Source of the DNA: Anaerolineae bacterium
Lineage (GTDB): Bacteria; Chloroflexota; Anaerolineae; B4-G1; SLSP01
Assembly: GCA_016934645.1 (NCBI GenBank)
Contig: JAFGSL010000195.1
Span: forward strand, 1 to 23,158
Direction: 5' to 3'
DNA length: 23,158 nucleotides
In this document: positions 1 through 7,615 of the stretch, piece after piece
Layout: each line of letters opens with the position of its first letter
Numbering within the stretch: position 1 is the stretch's first letter
Made by a program: the position numbers and the translations under genes
The notes under the pieces: generated by a model
Databases searched by the model: none
What the model was told of the DNA's origin: nothing
What the model saw: only the letters and a program-made list of their open reading frames with translations

Positions 1-361
1 CTCCATCATCCGCGATAGCTTTCTCAGCCTGCGGTATCCCCATTACTGGGTCTATGATATCCTGATTGCGCTTAAGGCGATGGTGGAAGCGGGTTTCATT
101 AGCGATCCACGCTGCCAGGAAGCCCTGGACACCCTAGAATCCAAGCGACTTGTCGATGGTGGCTGGCGCGCCGAAGGCAAGCACTATCGCGTCGTCGACG
201 AGCCCGCACATGGAGGAACGCTGGTCGAGTGGGGGCCTGTGTCGCGTAAAAGGGTGATGAATCCCTTTGTGACGCTAGATGCATTGTACGTGCTTCGGGC
301 TGCGGGACGGCTGACCGCAGAAATGATTAACTCACATCGTATACTCCTCCTCCAAAAATAA
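1..361 (+). CDS. Squalene-cyclase/prenyltransferase-like alpha-alpha toroid protein, C-terminal fragment
   Basis: This is the only plus-strand gene. The reading frame is already open at base 2 and ends with TAA at 359-361, so only the last 119 codons are present and the start lies outside the window. The visible protein contains YPHYWVYDILIALKAM, then a segment with DPRCQEALD, LESKRL, DGGW and a Trp-Gly pair, and near the end NPFVTLDALYVLRAAGRL. Alternating helices with DGGW-type turns are typical of the terpene-cyclase/prenyltransferase alpha-alpha toroid fold. Chloroflexota carry many uncharacterised stand-alone proteins of this kind, and most have no known substrate. The catalytic part, if any, is not visible, so I do not assign a reaction. 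The gene converges on the beta-phosphoglucomutase gene with 6 bases between the stop codons and no obvious intrinsic terminator in the gap. Confidence 0.6.
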   Translation, partial: SIIRDSFLSLRYPHYWVYDILIALKAMVEAGFISDPRCQEALDTLESKRLVDGGWRAEGKHYRVVDEPAHGGTLVEWGPVSRKRVMNPFVTLDALYVLRAAGRLTAEMINSHRILLLQK

Positions 362-367
362 CAGGAT

Positions 368-1060
368 TTACGAGATAATAGGATCAAGAATCTGCACAGC
401 AGGGAACTGAGGCATTACTGCTTCAAGCGCGACCAGTTGGTACAGGCCGGCAATGACCATGTCGGCCTCTTTGAGCCTGGCCGGGTTGCCGACGCCCACC
501 ACCCCCATTCCTCCCCGGAGCGCTGCCTCGACGCCGGCTTCGGCATCCTCAAAAACCACACAACTCGCCGGTGGAATGCCCAGTTCTTTGGCCGCGCGCA
601 AGAAGACTTCAGGATCGGGTTTAGCTTTGCTGACCTTGTTGCCATCTACGACCACGTCAAACAACGAGACGATGCCGAGACGGTCGAGGATCAACGGAGC
701 ATTTTTAGAGGCACTGCCCAAGGCAACTTTGACCCCCCTAGCTCGAATTATTTCGAGATACGCTTCCGCGCCGGGCAAGATTTCGCCGGCATCTAGCGCG
801 TCGATGTACTCCACATACCAACCATTTTTCTTGGCGGCCATCTGAGCTTTGGTTTCCTCGTCGAAGGTCAGATCGCCGACTTCGAGCAGGATTTCCAGCG
901 AACGCATCCGGCTGACGCCCTTCAAACGTTCGTTGTCGGCTTCGGTGAAGTCAAAGCCCAGTTCTTTAGCCAAGCGCTTCCAGGCCAGATAGTGATATTT
1001 GGCCGTGTTGACAATGACGCCATCGAGGTCAAAGATGGCGCCACGCATTTCATTAATCAT
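368..1060 (-). CDS. pgmB: Beta-phosphoglucomutase (HAD superfamily)
   Basis: Cytoplasmic enzyme that interconverts beta-glucose 1-phosphate and glucose 6-phosphate through a phospho-aspartate and a beta-glucose 1,6-bisphosphate intermediate. The 230-residue protein has full family length. Catalytic residues are visible: nucleophile D11 and acid/base D13 in FDLDGVIVNT, the cap-domain motif LKGVSRMRSLEILL, S116 in LGSAS, K147 in AKPDP, and E171-D172 in VVFEDAEAG. These align with D8, D10, S114, K145, E169 and D170 of the Lactococcus enzyme. AAGGAG (1067-1072) lies 6 bases before the ATG, which supports this start. The gene follows a GH65 phosphorylase gene, whose family releases beta-glucose 1-phosphate, the substrate of this enzyme. 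A perfect 18-bp hairpin separates the two genes and may uncouple their expression. Assignment is firm. Confidence 0.93.
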   Translation of the reverse strand: MINEMRGAIFDLDGVIVNTAKYHYLAWKRLAKELGFDFTEADNERLKGVSRMRSLEILLEVGDLTFDEETKAQMAAKKNGWYVEYIDALDAGEILPGAEAYLEIIRARGVKVALGSASKNAPLILDRLGIVSLFDVVVDGNKVSKAKPDPEVFLRAAKELGIPPASCVVFEDAEAGVEAALRGGMGVVGVGNPARLKEADMVIAGLYQLVALEAVMPQFPAVQILDPIIS

Positions 1061-1083
1061 GAGATACTCCTTATTCTTTTCTA

Positions 1084-1123
1084 GTATTTTCTGTTGGCGG
1101 GGAAGCCCGCCAACAGAAAATAC
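1084..1123. repeat. Perfect 18-bp inverted repeat between GH65 gene and pgmB
   Basis: Arms 1084-1101 and 1106-1123 are exactly complementary around a 4-base loop (1102-1105). The core of the arm is TGTTGGCGGG. The hairpin lies 5 bases after the GH65 stop codon and 11 bases before the pgmB Shine-Dalgarno sequence. There is no U-run on either side, so it is not a canonical intrinsic terminator. It could stabilise the upstream mRNA, attenuate pgmB, or be a REP-like dispersed element. The structure is certain and the role is open. Confidence 0.85.
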
Positions 1124-1128
1124 CTTTG

Positions 1129-3402
1129 TTATGCAACCGAGATTTTAAGCTCGTCGGCGGAGGTCAGGGAATAGACACCGTTACCGACGGAAATGACCAG
1201 GGGCGTTTCGAGGGGATGAACCGGTTTCACTATGATGGCCTCGTGCGTGAGGGTCAGGCGCACCTTTTTCCCGCGGACAGTGAAGGGGAGTGTGACCTTT
1301 TTCCAGTTCGCGGGCAAGTGTGGATTGATGGTAAGCATCTCGTCGGTGTAGTAAATCCCGCACAATCCAAAGATGGCTGACATCCACGCGCCGCCGTTGC
1401 CCGCCGGGTGCGTGCCGCCGATGTAGAGCGTGCCGACGTACTGTTTGCCCTCGCCGGTCAGATCAATAGTGGCCGTCTTCATAAAGTATTTGTAGGCCCA
1501 GTTCACTCTGCCTATCTGGGCCGCAATGAGCGAATAGGAGCAGGCGCTCAAACTGGAACCGTGTTCGGTGCGCGGTTCGTAGTATTTCCAATTGGCGATT
1601 TTGGTCTCAAGCGGGTAACACTCACCGAAGAGAAACAACGTCAACACCACATCGGCCTGTTTGAGGATTTGCGTCGTCGTGGCGAGGCCATTTCCACCAC
1701 CGAGATATTCGTTCGGGTGCAGTTTGCGTGCTAACAGGTCTTTCAGAGCCGGGTCTTCAAGCCGGAAATAACCATCAAACTGCGGGATGAGCTCACCGGG
1801 CACAACCACATCGGGCTGATAAACCTGCGGCGTTATCTCGCGGATGAGGGCCAGGTCGCGCTCGAAATCGAGTTTTTCGACCAGGTCTGCCAAAAATTCA
1901 GGCGCAGCGGCGCGCAAAATCTCCACGACTTGCAAGCATGTTTCCAGAGTGTGCGTGACGAGACGATTGGTGAAGGCGTTGTTGTGGACGCGCTCATGGT
2001 ACTCATCAGGACCGGTGACATCAAGGATTTCGTAACGCTGCTTGTCAAGGTTGAAATAGGCGTAGGTCAGGAAGAACCGCGCGCACTCGAAGACCACTTC
2101 CGCGCCGCCATCCAGCCAGATGGCGACATCGCCAGTGGCAACATAGTAGGCCCAGAAGGCGTAGACAACGTCGCCGCTGATGTGGACCTGCTTATCGCGG
2201 AAATACGTGCGCATAGGGCGGTTGGTGAAGACGTCAACGATGTTGAACAGGGTACAAGCATCGTCGCCGTTTTCGTGGCTTTCCCAGGCGTAGTAAGCAC
2301 CGCGATAGCCGTATTCGCGGGCTTTGCGCCGAGCACCATCGAGGGTGTGATAGCGGTACAGGAGCAAGTTGCGCGCCAGCGCCGGGAAAGTGTAGGTAAA
2401 AAACGGCAGCATAAAAATTTCGGTATCCCAGAAGATAGCACCTTTGTACATCTGCCCTGACATACCGCGTGCCGGGATTGAGGCGCGTTCGGTGTGTGTA
2501 GGCACAATCGCTAGCAGGTGATACATGCTGAAGCGCAGCGCCTCCTGTGCCGCGTCATCGCCTTCGATCTGCACGTCGCAGTCATCCCAGCGTCTGTCCC
2601 ACAGGGCGGCGTGTTCGGCGAGCAGCGTGGCGAAGCCGAGGGTGACAGCCTGTTTGCAGAGGTCACGGCTGAGCTTCAGTGGGTCGTTCGATTCCATACC
2701 AGTGACGTGGGAGACGAATTTATGGAGGACGAAGGGCACGTCCTTTTGGACACGAACGCCACAGATTTCCCTCAGTCCCTTCCCTTCCTCCTGAATGAAC
2801 GTAGAAGATGAGGGCTGAATGGCTTCCGAAACCGCGACAGGCACAGCCTTCTCATGCGTCACTGCAAAGACCGAAATCACCCCATCCTGCTCGCCGATGG
2901 TCATTTGTTCCAGGTGTGGACCGTTGATGTCCCACACGTCGTCATCCACGCCGGTGTGGATATCTACCGTGCAGTCACGGTCGGCGCTGACGATATATTC
3001 GATGCAGAGCAGGTGAATGCGGGCCAAGCTGGTAAAACGGCGGACGCGAACCGTGAAGCAGGTTCCTTCAGCAGTCTCGAACGTGGTGGCGCGCTCGTGC
3101 ATGGCGTGACGGATGTCCACACTTTGTTCGTGCGCCAGTACCTTGCCGGTCAGGGCGTGGAGCGATTCGCCGTTATAAAAGACCCGCACGAAGCCGCCGT
3201 TGGGCAGGTTGATCGGCTCGCGCCACTGGTCGCCCACTTTGTCGTATAGCCCGGAGACGATGGTAGCGGTCTTCTGCTCTTTGTTGAATTCTTCCAGCGT
3301 GCCGCGATAGCCGATGTATCCGTTGCCAATCAGCAGTTTGCTACCGCAACGATCTACATCTTCGGGCGCGAGATGGTCGGTTTCGATGATTTTCCAGTCC
3401 AT
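1129..3402 (-). CDS. GH65 glycoside phosphorylase, kojibiose-phosphorylase-like
   Basis: Inverting phosphorylase of glycoside hydrolase family 65, which cleaves an alpha-glucoside with phosphate to give beta-glucose 1-phosphate. I place the start at the ATG 3400-3402 (MDWKIIE, 757 aa) because GAGGGG sits 6 bases upstream; an ATG 24 bases earlier has no such site. Layout: N-terminal beta-sandwich (about 1-260) with GNGYIGYRG, linker, then (alpha/alpha)6 barrel with FWDTEIFMLPFF. The general acid is E467 in VTGPDEYHERVHNNAFTN, and the HGSSLS phosphate-site motif begins at H614. A short beta domain closes the protein. The intact HGSSLS motif and adjacent pgmB favour a phosphorylase over a hydrolase. 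Overall resemblance is to the kojibiose-phosphorylase branch, but the substrate cannot be fixed by eye: kojibiose, trehalose, nigerose or glucosylglycerol remain possible. Confidence 0.88.
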   Translation of the reverse strand: MDWKIIETDHLAPEDVDRCGSKLLIGNGYIGYRGTLEEFNKEQKTATIVSGLYDKVGDQWREPINLPNGGFVRVFYNGESLHALTGKVLAHEQSVDIRHAMHERATTFETAEGTCFTVRVRRFTSLARIHLLCIEYIVSADRDCTVDIHTGVDDDVWDINGPHLEQMTIGEQDGVISVFAVTHEKAVPVAVSEAIQPSSSTFIQEEGKGLREICGVRVQKDVPFVLHKFVSHVTGMESNDPLKLSRDLCKQAVTLGFATLLAEHAALWDRRWDDCDVQIEGDDAAQEALRFSMYHLLAIVPTHTERASIPARGMSGQMYKGAIFWDTEIFMLPFFTYTFPALARNLLLYRYHTLDGARRKAREYGYRGAYYAWESHENGDDACTLFNIVDVFTNRPMRTYFRDKQVHISGDVVYAFWAYYVATGDVAIWLDGGAEVVFECARFFLTYAYFNLDKQRYEILDVTGPDEYHERVHNNAFTNRLVTHTLETCLQVVEILRAAAPEFLADLVEKLDFERDLALIREITPQVYQPDVVVPGELIPQFDGYFRLEDPALKDLLARKLHPNEYLGGGNGLATTTQILKQADVVLTLFLFGECYPLETKIANWKYYEPRTEHGSSLSACSYSLIAAQIGRVNWAYKYFMKTATIDLTGEGKQYVGTLYIGGTHPAGNGGAWMSAIFGLCGIYYTDEMLTINPHLPANWKKVTLPFTVRGKKVRLTLTHEAIIVKPVHPLETPLVISVGNGVYSLTSADELKISVA

Positions 3403-3525
3403 TGAGAACCCCTCAAAGCAAACCACATCCTAGAACGTCATTCCGAACGCTTTTTGTGAGGAATCTTCTCCCGCACAGGTAAGGCCCTTTGACTCCATCC
3501 CGCAAAAGCACCAGGACTCCGCTCA
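3403..3525. repeat. Dispersed-repeat-like spacer between the two GH65 genes
   Basis: The 120-base spacer carries two motifs familiar from interspersed bacterial repeats: CCCTGAGCGGAGTC next to the GH65 stop codon and, at the far end, GTCATTCCGA/GAGGAATCT read on the plus strand (about 3438-3464). GGAGTC occurs twice about 24 bases apart on the minus strand, as if a usual GGAGTC-AAGGG junction had been split by an insertion. The TGA stop of the upstream GH65 gene (3523-3525) lies inside the CCCTGAGCGG motif. Resemblance to genome-wide repeats is recalled, not searched. Confidence 0.45.
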
Positions 3526-5772
3526 GGGTAACGTCCCAGCTATAGTGCGAGAGACACCATCCCGGGTGATTTCCTGGGCCTGTCCAGCGAGTTTCACTAT
3601 GACGGGCGCGCCGGATTTCACGCGGATGATGGCCTGCTTCTGTGTGACTTCTACACGCAGCACGGAGTCATGGTACGTGACCTCGAAGCTGTAGCCCTGC
3701 CAGTGCGCCGGGATGGACGGGTTGAACGACAGCAGTTCGCCATCCGAGCGCATTCCACCGAAGCCATAGACAATGTTCATCCACGCCGCCGCGATGGACG
3801 TGGTGTGGATACCCTCGCCAGTGTTGCGGTTGTAGTTGTCCAGGTCAATGCGCGCGGCAAAGCGGAAGAAATCAAATGCCTCCTCGTGACGGCCCAATTC
3901 CGCCGCCAGAATCGAGTGAACCGAGGGCGATAGCGACGATTCGTGGATGCAGCGCGGTTCGTAGTACTCGTAGTTGGCCCGTTTCTCTTCCAACGTGAAC
4001 GACTGATTGTACAGGAACATGAACATCAGCACGTCGGGCTGCTTGATCATATCGTTGCGGTAAATGCGGTCATACGACCAGTGGCTATAGAGCGGGAAAT
4101 CCTCCACCGGGATAGCATCCACGTCAATGTGCGGCAGATTGAAAAAGCCTTCGTGCTGCTCGTAGAGCTTCGTTTCCGGATCGTAGGGGATGATCATCTC
4201 CTGAGCCATCCGCCGCCACTCATCCATTTCGGCAGCGGTGCAGCCTAGAGCCACCCAATCCATACCTTCCAGCGTCATCAAGGTAAACTCAAACGTCCGT
4301 TTTGCCATATAGTTGGTGTAGGCATTGTTGTTGACCATCATCTGGAATTCGTCCGGCCCCATCACCGCATAATAGCCAAACTTGCCTTTAGGCGACCACT
4401 GCCCACGGGTCGCCAAGAAGCGGCAGATCTCCACCAGCATCTCCGCGCCCTCGGCCTGCAGAAAGGCCGTGTCGCCGGTCACGTTGACGTAATGCCAGAT
4501 AGCGTAGGCCACCGCCGTCGTCGGCTGGAATTGGAGGCTGGCGTGCTGCCATAGCGTGCAACTTTCCGTCCCATCGGAGGTTGCCACCGGGTAGCAGGCA
4601 CCGGCGCAGTCCAGGTCTTTGGCGCGCGCTTTAGCCTGTGTGAGGGTCTTGTAGCGGAAGTCGAGGAGGGCTTTGGCCGCCGGCGGGTTGCTGAACAGAT
4701 AGAACGGCAGGCAGTAGGTTTCGGTGTCCCAGAAGGCATTACCGTTGTAGGCTTCGCCGGTCAGCCCCTTAGCACCGATATTCGCGCCGGGCACCACACC
4801 GCGATAGGTTTGCTGCATCTGGAAAATGCAGAAGCGGATGCCCTGCTGCGTGTCCGGATCGCCGTCAATGGTGATGTCGGACCTGGTCCAGAAGGCGTCC
4901 CAATACGCCCGGTTGCCCGCGAATACAGCGGCGTAATCCTGCGTGGTGGCGCGCAATTGCCCCATGCCGTGATCCCAGACGGTTTCCATGGACAACGTTC
5001 TATCGCGGTCGGTGTGCAGGATAACCGTTTTTTCGATAACGGCTTCGCGGCCCTCAACGAGCGCCAATTCCAGACGTACCCCGGTGAACTTGTCACTTGT
5101 CAAAGGTGTCTGAGGAGACTCAGCTTTCATCTGCATCCCGGCGAACACGCGATGGCCGATGTTCGGGCTCACGCCGAGCAGTGCGCCCGTTTCCTGGCGC
5201 GGGCAGTTCCAGAAGTTTTGCCCATACATCTCGTGGCGAACGGAAAAATCCAACCCCATCGTCAGCGTGACCTTGCCGGAAAAATTCAGCGGCGTCAGAC
5301 GGATTTGCTGGCAGGCCAGTTCCTTGGTCTCCATACTGAGCAGGCGCAAAAAGACGACCTGGAGACACTTGCCCGACTGCGTCTCCCAGACAAATTCACG
5401 CCGCAATTCACCGGTGCGAAAGTCCAGCGTGCGGCGGAAATCGGAGAAGGCACTTTGTGCCAGATCGAGCATCTCGCCGTCCACCTCAATGCGGGTATAG
5501 AGCCAATTGACGGTGTTGACCATGAACGCGAGGCGGTTGGAGATACCCTTGTAGGCCGATCCGCCGACAAAGATTTCCTCATAGATGCCGTTCAGGTACG
5601 CACCGATGAGGGCTTTGCCCGAATAGCCCTCGTCGAAAAATCCCCGCACGCCCTGATGCTCGTTTGCCAACGAAAACAGCGACTCCGACACCAGGCTGCG
5701 GTCGGGATGAAAGCCTTCCTCAATGATTTTCCAGGGGTCAACTAAGAGATATTGATCTGCAATCTTGGCCAT
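3523..5772 (-). CDS. GH65 glycoside phosphorylase, maltose/nigerose-phosphorylase-like
   Basis: A second family-65 phosphorylase (749 aa), clearly divergent from its neighbour. AGGAG ends 9 bases before the ATG and supports the start. The N-terminus reads VDPWKIIEEGFHP, then SLANEHQGVRG and FDEGYSG, the pattern of maltose/trehalose/nigerose phosphorylases. The barrel contains FWDTETYCLPFYLF and, where its neighbour has GPDEYHE, MGPDEFQMMVNNNAYTN with general acid E475. The phosphate-site motif is HESSLSPS, starting at H610, instead of HGSSLS. Both differences suggest another disaccharide specificity, so the pair probably widens substrate range. The product should be beta-glucose 1-phosphate, used by pgmB. 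The stop codon lies within a repeat-like sequence, so the natural C-terminus may have been slightly altered. A promoter and several palindromes lie upstream. Family is firm and substrate unknown. Confidence 0.87.
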   Translation of the reverse strand: MAKIADQYLLVDPWKIIEEGFHPDRSLVSESLFSLANEHQGVRGFFDEGYSGKALIGAYLNGIYEEIFVGGSAYKGISNRLAFMVNTVNWLYTRIEVDGEMLDLAQSAFSDFRRTLDFRTGELRREFVWETQSGKCLQVVFLRLLSMETKELACQQIRLTPLNFSGKVTLTMGLDFSVRHEMYGQNFWNCPRQETGALLGVSPNIGHRVFAGMQMKAESPQTPLTSDKFTGVRLELALVEGREAVIEKTVILHTDRDRTLSMETVWDHGMGQLRATTQDYAAVFAGNRAYWDAFWTRSDITIDGDPDTQQGIRFCIFQMQQTYRGVVPGANIGAKGLTGEAYNGNAFWDTETYCLPFYLFSNPPAAKALLDFRYKTLTQAKARAKDLDCAGACYPVATSDGTESCTLWQHASLQFQPTTAVAYAIWHYVNVTGDTAFLQAEGAEMLVEICRFLATRGQWSPKGKFGYYAVMGPDEFQMMVNNNAYTNYMAKRTFEFTLMTLEGMDWVALGCTAAEMDEWRRMAQEMIIPYDPETKLYEQHEGFFNLPHIDVDAIPVEDFPLYSHWSYDRIYRNDMIKQPDVLMFMFLYNQSFTLEEKRANYEYYEPRCIHESSLSPSVHSILAAELGRHEEAFDFFRFAARIDLDNYNRNTGEGIHTTSIAAAWMNIVYGFGGMRSDGELLSFNPSIPAHWQGYSFEVTYHDSVLRVEVTQKQAIIRVKSGAPVIVKLAGQAQEITRDGVSRTIAGTLP

Positions 5773-5830
5773 GACGAGTGCTCCTGACTAAGGTTTTTGG
5801 AATCGTGATAATTTAAATTCGAACGAGATC

Positions 5831-5858
5831 ATTATATCCTGGCAAACTCAAGGCACAA
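5831..5858 (-). promoter_or_regulatory. Sigma70-type promoter for the GH65-GH65-pgmB genes
   Basis: On the minus strand, a -35 TTGTGC (5853-5858) and a perfect -10 TATAAT (5831-5836) are separated by 16 bases. The predicted start near 5824 gives a leader of about 50 bases that ends in the AGGAG of the first GH65 gene. The -10 is strong and the -35 weak, which fits a promoter that needs an activator. Confidence 0.6.
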
Positions 5859-5861
5859 TCC

Positions 5862-5904
5862 TGGGACGCCATCCCAAGTTTTAACAACCCGGTCTCCAGA
5901 CCCC
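5862..5904. promoter_or_regulatory. Two short palindromes just upstream of the GH65 promoter
   Basis: TGGGA-N5-TCCCA (5862-5876) ends 3 bases upstream of the -35 box, and GGTCT-CC-AGACC (5893-5904) lies 16 bases further on. Their position matches regulator sites just upstream of a promoter. No regulator gene is in the window, so the binding protein is unknown. Confidence 0.35.
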
Positions 5905-5972
5905 GGTGATGAGAAGCTCCCTCTTCCCCGGGATGCGTGCATATTCGGTCCGCTTTTATGCAAAATCGCGCA

Positions 5973-6007
5973 GGTATTACCGTTCGTCTTCGGGTAATTA
6001 CCATTCG
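5973..6007. promoter_or_regulatory. Paired GGTA-TACC palindromes, candidate operator
   Basis: GGTATTACC (5973-5981) and GGTAATTACC (5993-6002) are each followed by a Pu-TTCG tail, giving direct copies ATTACCGTTCG (5976-5986) and ATTACCATTCG (5997-6007) with a 21-base period, close to two helical turns. The pair lies in the 260-base gap between the glycoside hydrolase and the GH65 gene. This arrangement suits a dimeric regulator bound twice on one DNA face. The rest of the gap shows nothing beyond the promoter and palindromes listed. Confidence 0.35.
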
Positions 6008-6032
6008 ATTGTGTTCATACTGCCCTCTTCGT

Positions 6033-7514
6033 TTAACTCGCTGATTCGCCAACGCGCTCATTCACCTTTCGTATGCGTAGTGCGATGTAAGGTTTGGTAG
6101 GTAAGTTCACACGACACTTGCCGAAGAATGTGCCGTCCAGCGGCGTGATCGCCATTTCCCAGGTGTCGATCACATCGATGGCATACGTAGCATCCTCGGG
6201 CAAAATGATATCTTTGTATGCTGGACGGTTGATCCCGAAGTAGATGAGGCGATAGGTGTCTTCCGAGTCAGTGGATTGGTTCAAGTCCCAATGTGCGCCG
6301 CGCGGATCAATTGCGGGGCCGGCTTCCATGATCCGGCGCAGGAAGGCGATGCGCACCGGGCTGTCGCCGTACAGCACCCCACCCTTCGACCACCAGAGAA
6401 TGTCCTCCGGGTGCAGGTACGTCTCGCCGTGTCCCACATAGCCGCCGCGCGAGAAGCCTTCCCAGAAACGATGCGTCATCTCCTGCGCGGTGATGTTGCC
6501 CCAGTTATTGGGGATGTTGCCTTCGTAGCAGCACTCATCCACAACAACAGGCTTTTTGTACAGTTGGCGCCAGTGGCTGACCTGCGTCAGGTCGGAACGC
6601 TGGATGCTGCAATGCGTCACCCAGGGCTTGTTGTGATCGTAGAACACGCGGCAGTTGTGCACAGAGCGCAAATGTTGGTACGGATCGCCTTCCTGGATGA
6701 TCTGGAAAAAGCGGTCCCAATCCTGCTCGGTCTTGGCCCCCATCAGATCGAACTCGTTCGCCATTGACCACCAAACGTTGCGGTAGGCCGCCAGCCGCGC
6801 GACGACGTAGCGCAGATAACGGTCGTCCACGTCAGCAGACATCGTGCTGTAGCCCCAACGGTCGTAGGGATGGAAGAGGATGATGTCGGCTTCAATGCCC
6901 AGGTCGCGCAGGTTGCCCACGCGCTGTTCCAGGTGGCGGAAGAAAGCGGGATTGAAACGGGTGAAGTCCCAGCCACTCCCCCCTCCGGTTCCCCCCTCCG
7001 GGGGGAGAGGTTCAAAAGCGTGATAGGGTGGCTCGTTTTGGTTAAAGGTGTAGTGCTTGGGGAAGACGCACATCCGCAGTTTGTTGAACGGCGCGGTTTT
7101 GAGTGTCTCCAACGTTTGCTCTTCCAGCACATCGCTCTGGTGATTCCACGCGTAGCACGTCGTGCCGACGGAGAAGTGCGGCGTACCATCTTCATAGGCG
7201 AAGTGATAGGTATTGTGAACACGCACTGGCCCGTGATTGTTCGCCGATGGCAGCGTACACACAAAGTCTCCGGTTATGCCATCCAGCGTGGCGATATTGC
7301 TACGCGTCGTATACGTCCACGTGCCTTCCGCGTCGGGCATAAAGCGAACGACGTAGGTTCCGTCGCCGTCATAGAAGCCATCCACATCAATGATGCGATG
7401 CTTGTATGCAAAACGCGCCCCGAAGGTCACATCCATAAACGGATTGCCCTCGGTCGGGCCATCCAACACCAACTCAAAAATGTCCCAACGCTCAATAGGT
7501 CGCTTTACCATCAT
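6033..7514 (-). CDS. Glycoside hydrolase, DUF5060-DUF4038-DUF5605 architecture
   Basis: 493-residue protein predicted to be cytoplasmic, since no signal peptide is visible. The N-terminal beta domain (about 1-80, with RWDIFEL and GARF...[18 protein letters not shown]) matches DUF5060. It is followed by a TIM-barrel region of the DUF4038/apiosidase-like type and a C-terminal DUF5605-like beta domain. Likely catalytic acids are E254 in WWSMANEFD and E327 in [10 protein letters not shown], in the positions expected for acid/base and nucleophile of a retaining clan GH-A enzyme. GAGGAG lies 6 bases before the first of two adjacent ATGs. A GC-rich repeat encodes a low-complexity [11 protein letters not shown] segment around residues 168-180. 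The substrate is unknown; related families act on plant or microbial glycans. Its neighbours (oxidoreductase, two phosphorylases) point to glycoside catabolism. Confidence 0.75.
   Translation of the reverse strand: MMVKRPIERWDIFELVLDGPTEGNPFMDVTFGARFAYKHRIIDVDGFYDGDGTYVVRFMPDAEGTWTYTTRSNIATLDGITGDFVCTLPSANNHGPVRVHNTYHFAYEDGTPHFSVGTTCYAWNHQSDVLEEQTLETLKTAPFNKLRMCVFPKHYTFNQNEPPYHAFEPLPPEGGTGGGSGWDFTRFNPAFFRHLEQRVGNLRDLGIEADIILFHPYDRWGYSTMSADVDDRYLRYVVARLAAYRNVWWSMANEFDLMGAKTEQDWDRFFQIIQEGDPYQHLRSVHNCRVFYDHNKPWVTHCSIQRSDLTQVSHWRQLYKKPVVVDECCYEGNIPNNWGNITAQEMTHRFWEGFSRGGYVGHGETYLHPEDILWWSKGGVLYGDSPVRIAFLRRIMEAGPAIDPRGAHWDLNQSTDSEDTYRLIYFGINRPAYKDIILPEDATYAIDVIDTWEMAITPLDGTFFGKCRVNLPTKPYIALRIRKVNERVGESAS
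6976..7010. repeat. GC-rich repeat inserted in frame in the glycoside hydrolase gene
   Basis: TCCCCCCTCCGG occurs twice in tandem (6977-6988, 6990-7001), and the second copy runs into a palindrome of six C, TCC, six G (6991-7005). This composition stands out from the surrounding coding DNA and resembles G/C-run repeats seen between genes in Chloroflexota. It adds Pro/Gly residues before the conserved [11 protein letters not shown] segment without breaking the frame. Confidence 0.6.
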
Positions 7515-7527
7515 TCTTCACTCCTCT

Positions 7528-7595
7528 AAAAAACACAGAGACACAGAGGACAGAGATTTTTACGATCTTCTCCGTGCTCTCCGTGTCTCTGTGTG
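7528..7595 (-). terminator. Repeat-derived hairpin with U-run between oxidoreductase and hydrolase genes
   Basis: Minus-strand arms 7579-7593 and 7534-7548 (CACAGAGACACGGAG pairing with CTCTGTGTCTCTGTG, one G-U) form a 15-bp stem around a 30-base loop, followed directly by six U (7528-7533). The hydrolase Shine-Dalgarno sequence begins at once after the U-run. The CACAGAGACACAGAG wording is that of a common interspersed repeat. It may act as an intrinsic terminator or attenuator. The large loop lowers confidence, although further partial pairing inside it is possible. Confidence 0.5.
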
Positions 7596-7615
7596 AAAAC
7601 TCTTGACCCCAGACC

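Noticed and set aside
3403..3426. Upstream ATG at 3426 as start of the first GH65 gene
   Set aside because: It lacks a Shine-Dalgarno sequence, while ATG 3402 has GAGGGG at good spacing and matches the usual family N-terminus.
4810..5745. 311-codon open frame on the plus strand
   Set aside because: It lies fully antisense to the GH65 gene, has no recognisable domain or ribosome-binding site, and follows from the codon bias of the real gene.
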